Assembly (NCBI RefSeq): GCF_000168975.1
Contig: NZ_AAUW01000013.1
Coordinates: 1-64,000 of the forward strand
DNA: 64,000 bases
Reading direction: 5' to 3'
From: Roseibium aggregatum IAM 12614
Lineage (GTDB): Bacteria > Pseudomonadota > Alphaproteobacteria > Rhizobiales > Stappiaceae
This document shows positions 1 through 9,394 of this stretch, one piece after another (the first letter of the stretch is position 1; every line of letters begins with the position of its first letter). Below the pieces are notes generated by a model. That model was given only the letters and a program-made list of their open reading frames with translations. It was not told where the DNA came from and searched no databases. A program made the translations under genes and the position numbers.

Positions 1-179
1 CTTGTCCGGAATGACATTGGTGGGAGCTCAAACGCCTCGAATTCGGCAACAATTATAACCGGAACATCACCGGACTCGCCTGCGCCTCTCCCCTCCAGTG
101 ACAGACGAAAGGAAAACAAAAGTTGCCCGAAATGATCCTGCGCGGCTTTTGAAATGGGTGTCCCAAGCGTTCAATCCTT
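1..179. repeat. Direct repeat copy A (decayed copy of pyc 3' flank)
   Basis: The first 55 bases match bases 1188-1242 exactly up to one mismatch. Weaker similarity continues to about base 175, past a degraded version of the pyc terminator (around 110-155). The second copy overlaps the pyc stop codon. The first 15 bases are also the right arm of the palindromic element described at 1035-1202, so a further element is probably cut by the window edge. Confidence 0.8.
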
Positions 180-278
180 CGCGACGCTTGCGCGGCTCTT
201 CAGGTTGAGGCTGACTATGCAGAAAAACCGAAACAGCAAGCTTCTGGCAATCATTCAGAAGCGGGAGTAACGCACGTT

Positions 279-767
279 TTGGACCGTTCAGTCATTCACC
301 TTCACAACGCCCGGCCAGAAGAAACAGAAACTCTGGCTCGCATTGGCCTGGAGGCATGGCTGAACGGCATCGCTCCTCTTGTCCCGGACAAGGTCCGTCA
401 GGAGATCCTTGCTGACAATCCCTTCCTCCCCTTTCTCAAGACACTCGGGCCTGCGGTGATCGTCGGGACAATCAACAGCGAACCTGCAGGCATCGGCGCC
501 TGCGAACACGCCGATGACACCATCTCCGACATCTGGGTCGCTCCTGCCTTCGAGGGGCGCGGTGTTGGTTCAACCTTGGTCAGAGCACTTGAAACAGAGG
601 TCCTCGGTCGCGGTCACCCCGTCGCCCACATCCAGGTCGCCGCGCTGAATAGCCGTGCTTTCGGCCTTTACCACCATCTAGGATATCGGGAAGAGTGGCG
701 GCAGATCAGCTTCGATCCGATCCTGAAGATCGAGCTGGAAAAGGTTGGGCTGTCGAAGCGGCTTTAG
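279..767 (+). CDS. GNAT family N-acetyltransferase
   Basis: A 162-residue single-domain protein of the GCN5-related acetyltransferase fold, expected to move an acetyl group from acetyl-CoA to an amine. The acetyl-CoA loop GRGVGS is at residues 93-98, after the strand DIWVAP, and the C-terminal ALNSRAFGLYHHLGYRE segment is typical of the family. The start is TTG, with GGAG at 264-267 about 11 bases upstream. The substrate cannot be told. The gene stands alone between two copies of a repeat that matches the pyc 3' flank, so it may have arrived with, or been bracketed by, a local duplication. Confidence 0.85.
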   Translation: MDRSVIHLHNARPEETETLARIGLEAWLNGIAPLVPDKVRQEILADNPFLPFLKTLGPAVIVGTINSEPAGIGACEHADDTISDIWVAPAFEGRGVGSTLVRALETEVLGRGHPVAHIQVAALNSRAFGLYHHLGYREEWRQISFDPILKIELEKVGLSKRL

Positions 768-1034
768 CCTTTGGCCAAGCGAAAGCCTGAGCAGCTTCCA
801 GGCAAACATTCAAAGAAACTCGGCCATCGTCTCTTGTTACCCCACACACGTTTTCACAGGAAACGCGGGCGGTGCCCCAGGATAATTCAGCGCTGCAAGC
901 AATTTGCACTTGCCCAGGAATGCTGGATCTCGGGTCTGCGCTACGCTTCGCCCGGGATGACAATCTTTAGTCTGGAGGCCGTTAAAAAAGCGCGCCAAGA
1001 CAGGCCTTTAACTCGGTCTGGAGCCTCCTTCACC

Positions 1035-1202
1035 GTCATTTCGGACAAGCGAGGCGGAGCCGAGTGCTGATCCGGAATCCAGACATCAGCGTGAGCGCAG
1101 CGAACGCCGAATACTCAAGCTGAAATATCGACGCGCTTTCAGCGCGACATATGTCTGGATTCCGGATCTGCGTGCAACGATTTTGCACTTGTCCGGAATG
1201 AC
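1035..1202. repeat. 168-bp palindromic intergenic element
   Basis: Outer arms at 1035-1049 and 1188-1202 pair with one mismatch. Inner 16-base arms at 1071-1086 and 1151-1166 are perfect inverted repeats. A small GCGC hairpin lies near 1126-1138. No protein coding is supported here. The structure is that of a REP/RIME-like dispersed palindrome. A related half-element is visible around 903-962. Confidence 0.75.
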
Positions 1203-1366
1203 ATTGGTGGGAGCTCAAACGCCTCGAATTCGGCAACAATTATCACCGGAAAATCGCTTTACTCGCCCCGCACCTCCAGTGACGGACGCTAACGAAACAA
1301 AAAAGCCGCCCGAAATGGCTCCGGGCGGCCTTTGATATTGCTATCGCAAGCGTTTTAGCTTTCGAA
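1188..1366. repeat. Direct repeat copy B (pyc 3' flank)
   Basis: This copy matches 1-179. It contains the working pyc terminator and runs into the last codons of pyc, so it is probably the original and the copy at 1-179 the decayed duplicate. The shared right arm of the palindromic element (1188-1202) lies at its left edge. Confidence 0.75.
1298..1330 (-). terminator. Rho-independent terminator of pyc
   Basis: Perfect 8-base arms GCCGCCCG (1305-1312) and CGGGCGGC (1322-1329) form the stem. On the minus strand the stem is followed by a run of T (A at 1298-1304), 25 bases past the pyc stop codon. Confidence 0.9.
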
Positions 1367-4300
1367 GACGACCAGAAGGTCCTTGGCGTCGATCTGGGAG
1401 CCCGGTGACACCAGGACTTCCTTCACCTTGCCATCGCGTTCGGCGTGGAGCGCGGTTTCCATTTTCATGGCTTCGATCGAGACCAGCACGTCACCTGCGG
1501 TAACGTCCTGTCCGGCGGTGACCGCCACCGTGGAGATCACGCCCGGCATCGGTGCGCCGACATGGGCGGTGTTTCCGTCCTCGGCCTTGCGCATCGTGGC
1601 GGCACCGGTTGCGCCGTGGGCGCGGTCCGGAACCTTGATAATGCGTGGTTGGCCGTTGAGCTCGAAGAAGACCTTCTTCTCGCCCTTCTCGTCGGTTTCG
1701 CCAATCGCCTGGCAGCGGATCACCAGCGTCTTGCCTGCTTCCAGGTCGACGGAGATCTCGTCGCCCGGCTCCAGACCGTAGAAATAGACCGGGGTCGGCA
1801 AGACGGAGGTCGGGCCGTATTGCTGCTGGGCCTTGTCGAAGTCTGTGAACACCTTCGGGTACATCAGATAGGAGGCAAGCTCGATGTCGCTGATGTCGTG
1901 GCCGGTCTTATCGGAAACCGTCTTGCGCTCCGCATCCAGATCGGCCTCCTTCAAGAGCGAACCGGGGCGAACGGTAATCGGGGCCTCGCCCTTCAGAACC
2001 TTTTTCTGAAGCGCTTCCGGCCACCCGCCCGGAGACTGGCCGAGATCGCCGTGCAGCATCTTGACGACGCTGTCCGGGAACGCCACGTCCTTGGCCGGAT
2101 CCTCGACCTCAGCCACACTCAGCCCCTGGCTGACCATCATCAGTGCCATGTCGCCGACGACCTTGGAAGACGGCGTCACCTTGACGATGTCGCCGAACAT
2201 CATGTTGACGTCGGCATAGGCCTGCGCCACCTCGTGCCAGCGGGTTTCCAGACCGAGCGAACGGGCCTGTTCCTTGAGGTTGGTGAACTGACCGCCCGGC
2301 ATTTCATGCAGGTAGACTTCCGACGCGCCGAAACGCAGGTCGCTTTCGAAAGCCCGGTATTGGGTGCGCACGGCTTCCCAGTAGAACGAGATCTGGCGGA
2401 TGGTCTTGGCATCGAGACCGGTATCGCGCTCAGACCCGCGCAGGGCTTCCACGATGGAACCGAGGCATGGCTGGGACGTCAGGCCGGACAGCGCGTCCAT
2501 GGCCGCATCCACCGCATCCGCTCCCGCTTCGACCGCAGCCAGAACAGTCGCCGCTGCAATGCCCGAGGTGTCATGCGTGTGGAAGTGGATCGGCAGGCCG
2601 ACTTCCTGCTTCAAGGTCCGGATCAGAACCCTTGCGGCTTCCGGCTTCAACAGGCCGGCCATGTCCTTGAGGCCCAGGATATGCGCGCCGGCGGCTTCCA
2701 GTTCCCTGGCAAGGCCGACGTAGTATTTCAGGTCGTATTTCGGCCGGGCACTGTCCAGCATGTCGCCGGTGTAGCAGAGCACGCCTTCGCACAGCTTGCC
2801 TGCTTCCTGGACCGCGTCCATGGAAACACGCATGTTCTCCACCCAGTTGAGGCAGTCGAACACGCGGAAAAGGTCAATGCCGTTTTCCGCAGCTTCCGCC
2901 ACGAAATACTTGACCACATTGTCCGGATAGTTGGTGTAGCCGACGCCGTTGGAGCCGCGCAGCAGCATCTGCAGCAGGATGTTCGGCGCTTTTTCGCGGA
3001 CCTTGTGCAGGCGCTCCCACGGGCTTTCGGTCAGGAAGCGCATGGCGACGTCGAAGGTCGCCCCGCCCCAGCACTCCAGCGAGAACAGGCTCGGCAGGCC
3101 GGCGGCATAGGCGTCCGCAATGTTGATGATGTCGTGGGTGCGCATGCGGGTGGCCAGCAGTGACTGATGCGCATCGCGCATGGTGGTATCGGTCACCAGC
3201 GTCCGTGTCTGGCCCTTCATCCAGTCGGCAAAGCCCTTCGGCCCCAATTCGTCCAGCAGCTGACGTGTGCCGGACGGCTTGGCATCGCCGAAATTCGGGA
3301 TGACGGGCGCAGCGACATCCTTCGGCGGACGGGCACGGCTCTTGGTTTCCGGATGCCCGTTCACCGACACATCGGCGATATAGGTCAGGAGCTTGGTCGC
3401 CCGGTCCTGACGCTTGGTCTGCTCGAACAGCGCCGGTGTCTCGTCAATGAAACGGGTCGTGTAGTTGTTGGCCTTGAAATCGGCGTGGCTGATGATGTTC
3501 TCCAGGAACACCAGGTTGGTGGCCACACCGCGGATGCGGAATTCGCGCAAGGCGCGGTCCATGCGTTTGCGGGCATCTTCCGCGGTCGGGGCCCAGGCCG
3601 TGACCTTTTCCAGAAGCGGATCGTAGAAGCGCGTGATGACCGCACCGGAATAGGCCGTGCCGCCATCCAGACGGATGCCGAAGCCGGTTGCCCCGCGATA
3701 GGCGGTGATGCGGCCGTAATCCGGAATGAAGTTCTGCTCCGGGTCTTCGGTCGTGATGCGGCACTGCAGGGCATGGCCGTGAAGTTGGATCTGGTCCTGG
3801 GAGGGAACGCCGCTTTCCGGCGTGCCGATCTTCTCGCCTTCGCAGATCTTGATCTGCGCCTGCACGATATCGATACCGGTGACTTCTTCCGTCACCGTAT
3901 GCTCCACCTGAACGCGCGGGTTCACCTCGATGAAGTAGATATCGCCGGTGTCGGCATCCATCAGGAATTCGACCGTGCCGGCGCCCCGGTAATTCACCGC
4001 CCGGCCGATCTTCAGCCCGTATTCGCAAAGCTCCGCCCGCTTTTTGGCCGACAGATATGGCGCAGGGGCGCGCTCGACCACTTTCTGGTGGCGGCGCTGA
4101 ATGGAACAGTCGCGCTCGAACAGATGAACCACGTTCTCGCCGTCACCCAGGATCTGCACTTCGACGTGGCGCGCCCGCTGAACCAGCTTCTCCAGATAGA
4201 TCTCGTCCTTGCCGAAGGCTGCCTTGGCTTCGCGCTTGGCTGCCACAACTTCCTTGGAAAGGGTCGCCTCGTCCGGAATGACGCGCATGCCGCGGCCGCC

Positions 4301-4795
4301 GCCGCCCCAGGAGGCCTTGAGCATGACCGGATAGCCGATTTCGGCGGCCTGGCGCTTGATCTCGTCCATGTCGTCCGGCAGCGGATCGGTGGCCGGCATC
4401 ACCGGCACACCGGCCTCGATAGCCAGATTGCGGGCGGCCACCTTGTTGCCAAGACGGCGCATGGTTTCCGACTTGGGACCGATGAAGGTGATGCCCGCTT
4501 CCTCGCAGGCGTCCACGAACTCGGGGCTTTCGGACAGGAGGCCGTAACCGGGGTGAATGGCGTCTGCGCCGGAGAGTTTGGCAACCCGGATAATCTCGTC
4601 GATGGAGAGGTACGCCTCGATGGGCCCGAGCCCCTTGCCGACCTGATACGCCTCATCGGACTTGAACCGGTGCAAGGCCAGTTTGTCCTGCTCGGCATAG
4701 ATCGCGACGGTCTTCATGCCCAGTTCGTTGGCCGCACGGAACACCCGGATCGCGATTTCAGACCGGTTAGCAACGAGAATTTTTGTTATCGCCAA
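1355..4795 (-). CDS. pyc: Pyruvate carboxylase
   Basis: Makes oxaloacetate from pyruvate, bicarbonate and ATP, refilling the TCA cycle in the cytoplasm. It has the full single-chain layout: biotin carboxylase domain (about residues 1-460, starting ITKILVANRSEIAIRVFRAA), carboxyltransferase domain (starting near LVTDTTMRDAHQSLLATR), then a biotinyl domain whose EAMKMET motif puts the biotinyl lysine at residue 1111. I chose the TTG at 4793-4795. It follows a GGGGGAGAAG ribosome site and gives 1146 residues, the usual family length. The longer frame reaching 4888 would add 31 residues unlike any pyruvate carboxylase. A strong terminator follows. The gene is monocistronic. Confidence 0.97.
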   Translation of the reverse strand: MAITKILVANRSEIAIRVFRAANELGMKTVAIYAEQDKLALHRFKSDEAYQVGKGLGPIEAYLSIDEIIRVAKLSGADAIHPGYGLLSESPEFVDACEEAGITFIGPKSETMRRLGNKVAARNLAIEAGVPVMPATDPLPDDMDEIKRQAAEIGYPVMLKASWGGGGRGMRVIPDEATLSKEVVAAKREAKAAFGKDEIYLEKLVQRARHVEVQILGDGENVVHLFERDCSIQRRHQKVVERAPAPYLSAKKRAELCEYGLKIGRAVNYRGAGTVEFLMDADTGDIYFIEVNPRVQVEHTVTEEVTGIDIVQAQIKICEGEKIGTPESGVPSQDQIQLHGHALQCRITTEDPEQNFIPDYGRITAYRGATGFGIRLDGGTAYSGAVITRFYDPLLEKVTAWAPTAEDARKRMDRALREFRIRGVATNLVFLENIISHADFKANNYTTRFIDETPALFEQTKRQDRATKLLTYIADVSVNGHPETKSRARPPKDVAAPVIPNFGDAKPSGTRQLLDELGPKGFADWMKGQTRTLVTDTTMRDAHQSLLATRMRTHDIINIADAYAAGLPSLFSLECWGGATFDVAMRFLTESPWERLHKVREKAPNILLQMLLRGSNGVGYTNYPDNVVKYFVAEAAENGIDLFRVFDCLNWVENMRVSMDAVQEAGKLCEGVLCYTGDMLDSARPKYDLKYYVGLARELEAAGAHILGLKDMAGLLKPEAARVLIRTLKQEVGLPIHFHTHDTSGIAAATVLAAVEAGADAVDAAMDALSGLTSQPCLGSIVEALRGSERDTGLDAKTIRQISFYWEAVRTQYRAFESDLRFGASEVYLHEMPGGQFTNLKEQARSLGLETRWHEVAQAYADVNMMFGDIVKVTPSSKVVGDMALMMVSQGLSVAEVEDPAKDVAFPDSVVKMLHGDLGQSPGGWPEALQKKVLKGEAPITVRPGSLLKEADLDAERKTVSDKTGHDISDIELASYLMYPKVFTDFDKAQQQYGPTSVLPTPVYFYGLEPGDEISVDLEAGKTLVIRCQAIGETDEKGEKKVFFELNGQPRIIKVPDRAHGATGAATMRKAEDGNTAHVGAPMPGVISTVAVTAGQDVTAGDVLVSIEAMKMETALHAERDGKVKEVLVSPGSQIDAKDLLVVFES

Positions 4796-5595
4796 ACGCC
4801 TTCTCCCCCTAATTTTGCGCAAAACAAAAGCCTGTTTCGGCAAGATTTCTACTTTGGTCGGACGCACTTGAAAAGGGCCAGAAGCCATGTCCCTTTTTTA
4901 ACCTGGAAAAAATTTTTGCGCCTGCGCCCGTAACCGGCGGAAAACGAACATTAATTCGATTTAAATCCAGAGACTGTCGGACTTTTCGAAAAAGGTGCAG
5001 CGCAGCAATTGAGTCAGCGAACCAGCGGCCGTTGCCTCCAAAACCGACCTTCCGGCAAACGCGAGCCATTTCGGGACACATTCCTGTCAGACACCGCAAA
5101 AGCCTCGGCAGCCGTCCCGCCCGACTAGACAGAAACCCGCGGCAAGCCCACTAGATCTTGTGAGAACAAATCCGCAACCGGCTTGAATCACCGATTCGGA
5201 CGGGATTCGTTCACCCTGTGTGCCGAAGTAAACGCCATCCGCCCGAAAGGGCACATCGGCGTTTTCCAAAAATTAATCATTGACAGAGATTCGAGCCAAA
5301 TCAGCAGCCCCCGCTCAAAATGACTCAAGTTCTTGACGAGATTCACGATTTGGTGCCTCTGCCCACACTTGAAACCACATGTCGTAGGGAACAAATCCTG
5401 AATCGTCCGGAGTAGCCGATTCGGTTTCGGTTTGTTCCAGAGTCGTTCTCCACAACATTTTTCAACCGCCAAAAACCTGACTGACTGGCCAAAAGAATAA
5501 GGACATGCCCGCCTCGGCTGTGCTAGACACGCCACACCAGATATAGGCGCCACCCGTTTGCGCCGGTCCGAAGAAAGCCGATCACAAGCCTCTCC
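4796..5595. other. 800-bp intergenic region between pyc and the helicase gene
   Basis: Divergent promoter region for pyc (minus) and the helicase (plus). It is poorer in GC than the flanking genes. The open frames inside it are antisense extensions of frames in the helicase gene, with no ribosome sites or recognisable protein sequence. No convincing promoter boxes, hairpins or RNA genes were seen. Confidence 0.5.
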
Positions 5596-8500
5596 ATGCC
5601 CCGCCCCCAGACCATGCCGCTGCCGCCGTCTGCCCGGTCCCGCACAGTGACGGCCGTGCTCGGACCGACCAATACCGGCAAGACCCATCTCGCCATCGAA
5701 CGCATGCTGGCCCAGCCTTCCGGGCTGATCGGACTGCCGCTGCGCCTGCTCGCGCGCGAAGTCTATAACCGTGTGGCCGACCGTGCCGGTCCGGACGCGG
5801 TGGCCCTGATCACCGGCGAGGAAAAGATCGTCCCGAAGAACCCGCGCTTCTGGGTGTCGACGGTTGAAGCCATGCCGCTGGACCTGAAGACGGACTTCGT
5901 CGCCATCGACGAGGTGCAGCTTGCCGGCAACCTCGATCGCGGCCACGTCTTTACCGATCGCATCCTGAATGTGCGCGGTCAGTCCGAAACACTTCTGCTG
6001 GGCGCGGCCACTGCCCGTCCGCTGCTGGAAAAGCTGCTGCCGGGCCTCAACGTGGTCACGCGGCCGCGCATGTCGGTGCTGGAATATGCGGGTTCCAAGA
6101 AGGTTTCGCGCCTGCCAGCCCGGTCCGCCATCGTCGCCTTTTCGTCCGATGAAGTTTACTCCATTGCCGAGCTTATCCGCCGCCAGCGCGGCGGGGCGGC
6201 CGTGGTGCTCGGGTCGCTGAGCCCGCGCACGCGCAACGCCCAGGTGGAACTGTTCCAGAACGGCGATGTCGACCATCTGGTGGCGACCGATGCCATCGGC
6301 ATGGGGCTCAACCTCGATGTCCATCACATCGCCTTTGCCGGCAACCGCAAATATGACGGCTATCAGTACCGCCAGCTCACCGCTTCGGAGATGGGCCAGA
6401 TCGCCGGACGGGCCGGCCGCCACACCAAGGACGGCACCTTCGGGGTGACCGGACGGGTCGATCCGCTGGACGACCATCTGGTCGAACAGATCGAAAGTCA
6501 CCATTTCGACAGCCTGAAAGTGCTGCAATGGCGCAACAGTGCGCTGGATTTTTCGTCGGCAAACGCTTTGCGTTCCAGCCTCGACATGGTGCCCCGGGAA
6601 GAGGGTCTCGCCAGGGCACCCATCGGTGACGACATCACCGCCCTTGAACATTTATTGCGCGATCCCGCAATATCCGGCATGGCAAAGGGCCAAAAAGCGG
6701 TCGAATTGCTATGGGACGTGTGTCAGGTCCCCGACTATCGTAAGATCGCCCCGGCGAACCACGCAGAGTTGCTGAACACCATTTACACCCACCTGATGCA
6801 GGACAATGCGATTGCCGATGACTGGTTCTCGCGTCAATTGGCCTTCGCAGACCGCACAGATGGTGATATCGACACTCTCGCAAACCGGATTGCACATATC
6901 CGGACCTGGACCTATGTCGCCAACCGTCCCGACTGGCTGGCCGATCCGGCCCACTGGCAGGGCGAGACACGCGACATAGAAGACAAACTATCTGACGCCC
7001 TTCACGAGCGGCTGACGCAGCGGTTCGTGGATCGGCGTACAAGTGTATTGATGCGACGTTTGAGAGAGAACGCAATGCTGGAAGCGGAAATTACATCGAG
7101 CGGCGATGTGCTCGTGGAAGGTCAGCACATCGGAAATCTGCTTGGCTTCCGGTTTGCCCCTGACGCGGCAGCGGAAGGACCGGACGGCAAGACCGTACGC
7201 GCCGCTGCGCAAAAAGCCCTGACCACCGAAATCGAGTCCCGTGCGGACAAGCTCGGCAAGTCCGAGAACTCCGATTTCGTCCTCACCTCCGAAGCGGTGA
7301 TCCGCTGGCGTGGCGAACCCGTGGCAAAGCTTGTTGCCGGGGAAGACGTGCTGGCACCGGTCGTTCTGCTTTTGGCGGACGAACATCTGTCCGGCCCGGC
7401 ACGCGACAACGTGCAGGCGCGGCTGGACCTGTGGGTCAAGGCTCAGATCGATACACTGCTGAAACCGCTTGTGGACCTGAAGGCCGGCGAAGGCCTGGAA
7501 GGCCTTGCCCGCGGCATCGCCTTCCGCATCGTCGAAGGCCTCGGCATTCTGGAGCGCCAGGAAGCTGCCGACGAAATTCGTCAGCTGGATCAGGACATGC
7601 GCGCCAGCCTGCGCAAGCACGGCATCCGCTTTGGCGCTTACACCGTGTTCGTGCCGGCCCTGCTGAAGCCGGCACCGAGCCAGCTTCTGGCGCAGCTCTG
7701 GGCCTTGAAGCACGGCTCGCTGGACATGAACGGCATGGCCGAACTGCCGCAGCTTTCCGCGTCCGGCCGCACCTCCATTCCGGTGGACGAGACCATCGAC
7801 AAGGCGCTTTACAAGGTTGTCGGATTCCGCGTGTGCGGCCCGCGCGCCGTTCGCGTCGACTTTCTGGAACGCCTGGCCGACCTGATCCGTCCGCTGATCG
7901 CCTGGAAGCCGCTCGATGCGGAAGTCAGCCCGCCGGAAGGTGCGGTTGCAACCGGCGGCGGCTTTACCGTCCCCGTTGCCATGACGTCCCTGCTCGGGTG
8001 CGCCGGCGAGGACTTCGCCGCCGTGTTGAAGTCTCTCGGCTACCGGTCCGAGACGAAGGAAGTGCAGCGCCCTGCCGCAGCCAAACCGGCAGCGGAAGCA
8101 GCCCCGGAAACGCAATCTACTGAAACGCAGTCTACCGAACCTCAGGCTGCGGAAACGCCCGCAGCAGAGACGCCCGCAGACGAAGCAGACAAACCTGCCG
8201 AAACTGCCGCCGACGAGGCACCGGCTGTGAACGCGGCGGCCGAGCCTGCCAGCGCGGAAAGCACCGAAGCGCCCGCGGAAGAACCTGCCGCTGACGCAGC
8301 GCCTGCGAGCGAGACCGTAGAAGCACCTGCCGGTGATGCCGAAGCACCTGCCGAAGGCGAAACCGCTGAAGCCCCTGCTGACACGACCGCTGTGGAAGCT
8401 GCTCCGGAAGCAAAGGCAGACGGCGAAGCGGCTGAAGGTGCCGCTGAGCTGGAAACCGTGACCATCGAGATCTGGCGTCCGGGTCGGCACGACCGCCGTC

Positions 8501-8778
8501 CGCGCGGTCGTCAGGACCAACGCCGCGGTGGCGACAATCGCCGGAGCCAAGGTCAGGGCCAGGGTCATGGACCGAAAGGTGGTCAGGGCGAAAAGCGTCA
8601 CGGCAAGGGCGGACCGAAAGGCGAAGGCCGCGGCCGTGGTGGCCATGGCGGCCAGAAGGGCTTTGACGGCGGTAACCGCCGCGACAAGGCTCCAAGGGAC
8701 AAGCCGATTGATCCGAATTCGCCCTTCGCGGCCCTGATGGCCCTCAAGGCGAACATGGACAGCAAGGACAAAAAGTAA
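5596..8778 (+). CDS. SUV3-like DEAD/DEAH-box helicase with long C-terminal tail
   Basis: Superfamily 2 helicase related to the mitochondrial RNA helicase SUV3, expected to unwind RNA using ATP. Walker A GPTNTGKT is at residues 23-30, the DEVQ box at 105-108 and the QIAGRAGRH motif VI near residue 270. After the helicase core and a SUV3-type C-terminal region, from about residue 820, comes an Ala/Glu/Pro/Thr-rich acidic linker and then an Arg/Gly/Lys-rich basic tail of about 80 residues rich in RG and GG. Such a tail suggests extra RNA contacts (inference). The total of 1060 residues is long for the core family. The stop codon TAA shares its last A with the likely first codon of the S4-domain gene, so the two are probably translationally coupled. 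Confidence 0.9.
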   Translation: MPRPQTMPLPPSARSRTVTAVLGPTNTGKTHLAIERMLAQPSGLIGLPLRLLAREVYNRVADRAGPDAVALITGEEKIVPKNPRFWVSTVEAMPLDLKTDFVAIDEVQLAGNLDRGHVFTDRILNVRGQSETLLLGAATARPLLEKLLPGLNVVTRPRMSVLEYAGSKKVSRLPARSAIVAFSSDEVYSIAELIRRQRGGAAVVLGSLSPRTRNAQVELFQNGDVDHLVATDAIGMGLNLDVHHIAFAGNRKYDGYQYRQLTASEMGQIAGRAGRHTKDGTFGVTGRVDPLDDHLVEQIESHHFDSLKVLQWRNSALDFSSANALRSSLDMVPREEGLARAPIGDDITALEHLLRDPAISGMAKGQKAVELLWDVCQVPDYRKIAPANHAELLNTIYTHLMQDNAIADDWFSRQLAFADRTDGDIDTLANRIAHIRTWTYVANRPDWLADPAHWQGETRDIEDKLSDALHERLTQRFVDRRTSVLMRRLRENAMLEAEITSSGDVLVEGQHIGNLLGFRFAPDAAAEGPDGKTVRAAAQKALTTEIESRADKLGKSENSDFVLTSEAVIRWRGEPVAKLVAGEDVLAPVVLLLADEHLSGPARDNVQARLDLWVKAQIDTLLKPLVDLKAGEGLEGLARGIAFRIVEGLGILERQEAADEIRQLDQDMRASLRKHGIRFGAYTVFVPALLKPAPSQLLAQLWALKHGSLDMNGMAELPQLSASGRTSIPVDETIDKALYKVVGFRVCGPRAVRVDFLERLADLIRPLIAWKPLDAEVSPPEGAVATGGGFTVPVAMTSLLGCAGEDFAAVLKSLGYRSETKEVQRPAAAKPAAEAAPETQSTETQSTEPQAAETPAAETPADEADKPAETAADEAPAVNAAAEPASAESTEAPAEEPAADAAPASETVEAPAGDAEAPAEGETAEAPADTTAVEAAPEAKADGEAAEGAAELETVTIEIWRPGRHDRRPRGRQDQRRGGDNRRSQGQGQGHGPKGGQGEKRHGKGGPKGEGRGRGGHGGQKGFDGGNRRDKAPRDKPIDPNSPFAALMALKANMDSKDKK

Positions 8779-9179
8779 TTCCTGCGCCTGATAACAATGC
8801 TGCCGGTGGCAGCCTGCGCATCGACAAGTGGCTCTGGTACGCCAGGGTCACCAAATCCCGCTCCCTTGCCCAGAAGCTGGCAACATCCGGTCATGTCCGG
8901 GTGAACAAGGACAAGATCGATTCCGCCAGCAAGACAGTGCGGACCGGTGACGTTCTGACGATCGGCCTGGAGCGCCGCATCCTTGTCCTGAAGATCCTTG
9001 CCCTCGGAAGCAGACGCGGCCCCTATGAAGAAGCCCGCAAGCTGTATGAGGATCTGTCGCCTCCACCCCCGCCGAAAGACGCCCCGCCGCCAGCCGCGCC
9101 CGCACAGCGTGATGCCGGCGCAGGCCGTCCGACCAAGCGAGAGCGACGGAAAATAGACGCGTTCCGCAGCGGCGACTGA
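8778..9179 (+). CDS. S4-domain RNA-binding protein (Hsp15-like), non-canonical start
   Basis: A 133-residue protein whose N-terminal S4 domain (SLRIDKWLWYARVTKSRSLA onward) resembles heat-shock protein 15, a binder of ribosomal RNA on stalled 50S subunits. The tail is Pro-rich then basic. The first ordinary start codon in frame is GTG at 8901, in the middle of the S4 fold, and cannot be right. Upstream, this frame has no ATG, GTG or TTG between 8778 and 8901. The best candidate is ATT at 8778-8780, which overlaps the helicase stop codon and sits 9 bases after AAGGA (8764-8768). CTG at 8814 is the alternative. A sequencing error is a third possibility. Confidence 0.8.
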   Translation: MPAPDNNAAGGSLRIDKWLWYARVTKSRSLAQKLATSGHVRVNKDKIDSASKTVRTGDVLTIGLERRILVLKILALGSRRGPYEEARKLYEDLSPPPPPKDAPPPAAPAQRDAGAGRPTKRERRKIDAFRSGD

Positions 9180-9394
9180 CACCGTTTCCCGCCAGAGGCC
9201 CGAAAACAGAAAAACTTTCTCTTTCCGGCCCGGACTGCGTCATCCAGAGCGCTTGCGCCCGTTTGACAAAAACGATACCCAACATCTGCACCAGACGTTA
9301 TACGTGCGCCTTCTTTGAAAGAGCGGCACGAAACTGACCGCCAGGGCCTTGCGCGAAACGGCTGCAGACCGCCCGGCGCCGAATGAGGATAGCG

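Noticed and set aside
771..1070. 99-residue frame after the acetyltransferase gene
   Set aside because: Lies over palindromic repeat DNA with no ribosome site; the peptide reads through hairpin arms.
1445..4933. Two long plus-strand frames (572 and 588 residues) opposite pyc
   Set aside because: They are antisense to a clear pyruvate carboxylase, contain low-complexity Arg/Leu/Asp-rich sequence without domains and have no ribosome sites.
5188..8646. Long minus-strand frames opposite the helicase (487 and 552 residues)
   Set aside because: Antisense shadows of a high-GC coding gene; no similarity to any family.
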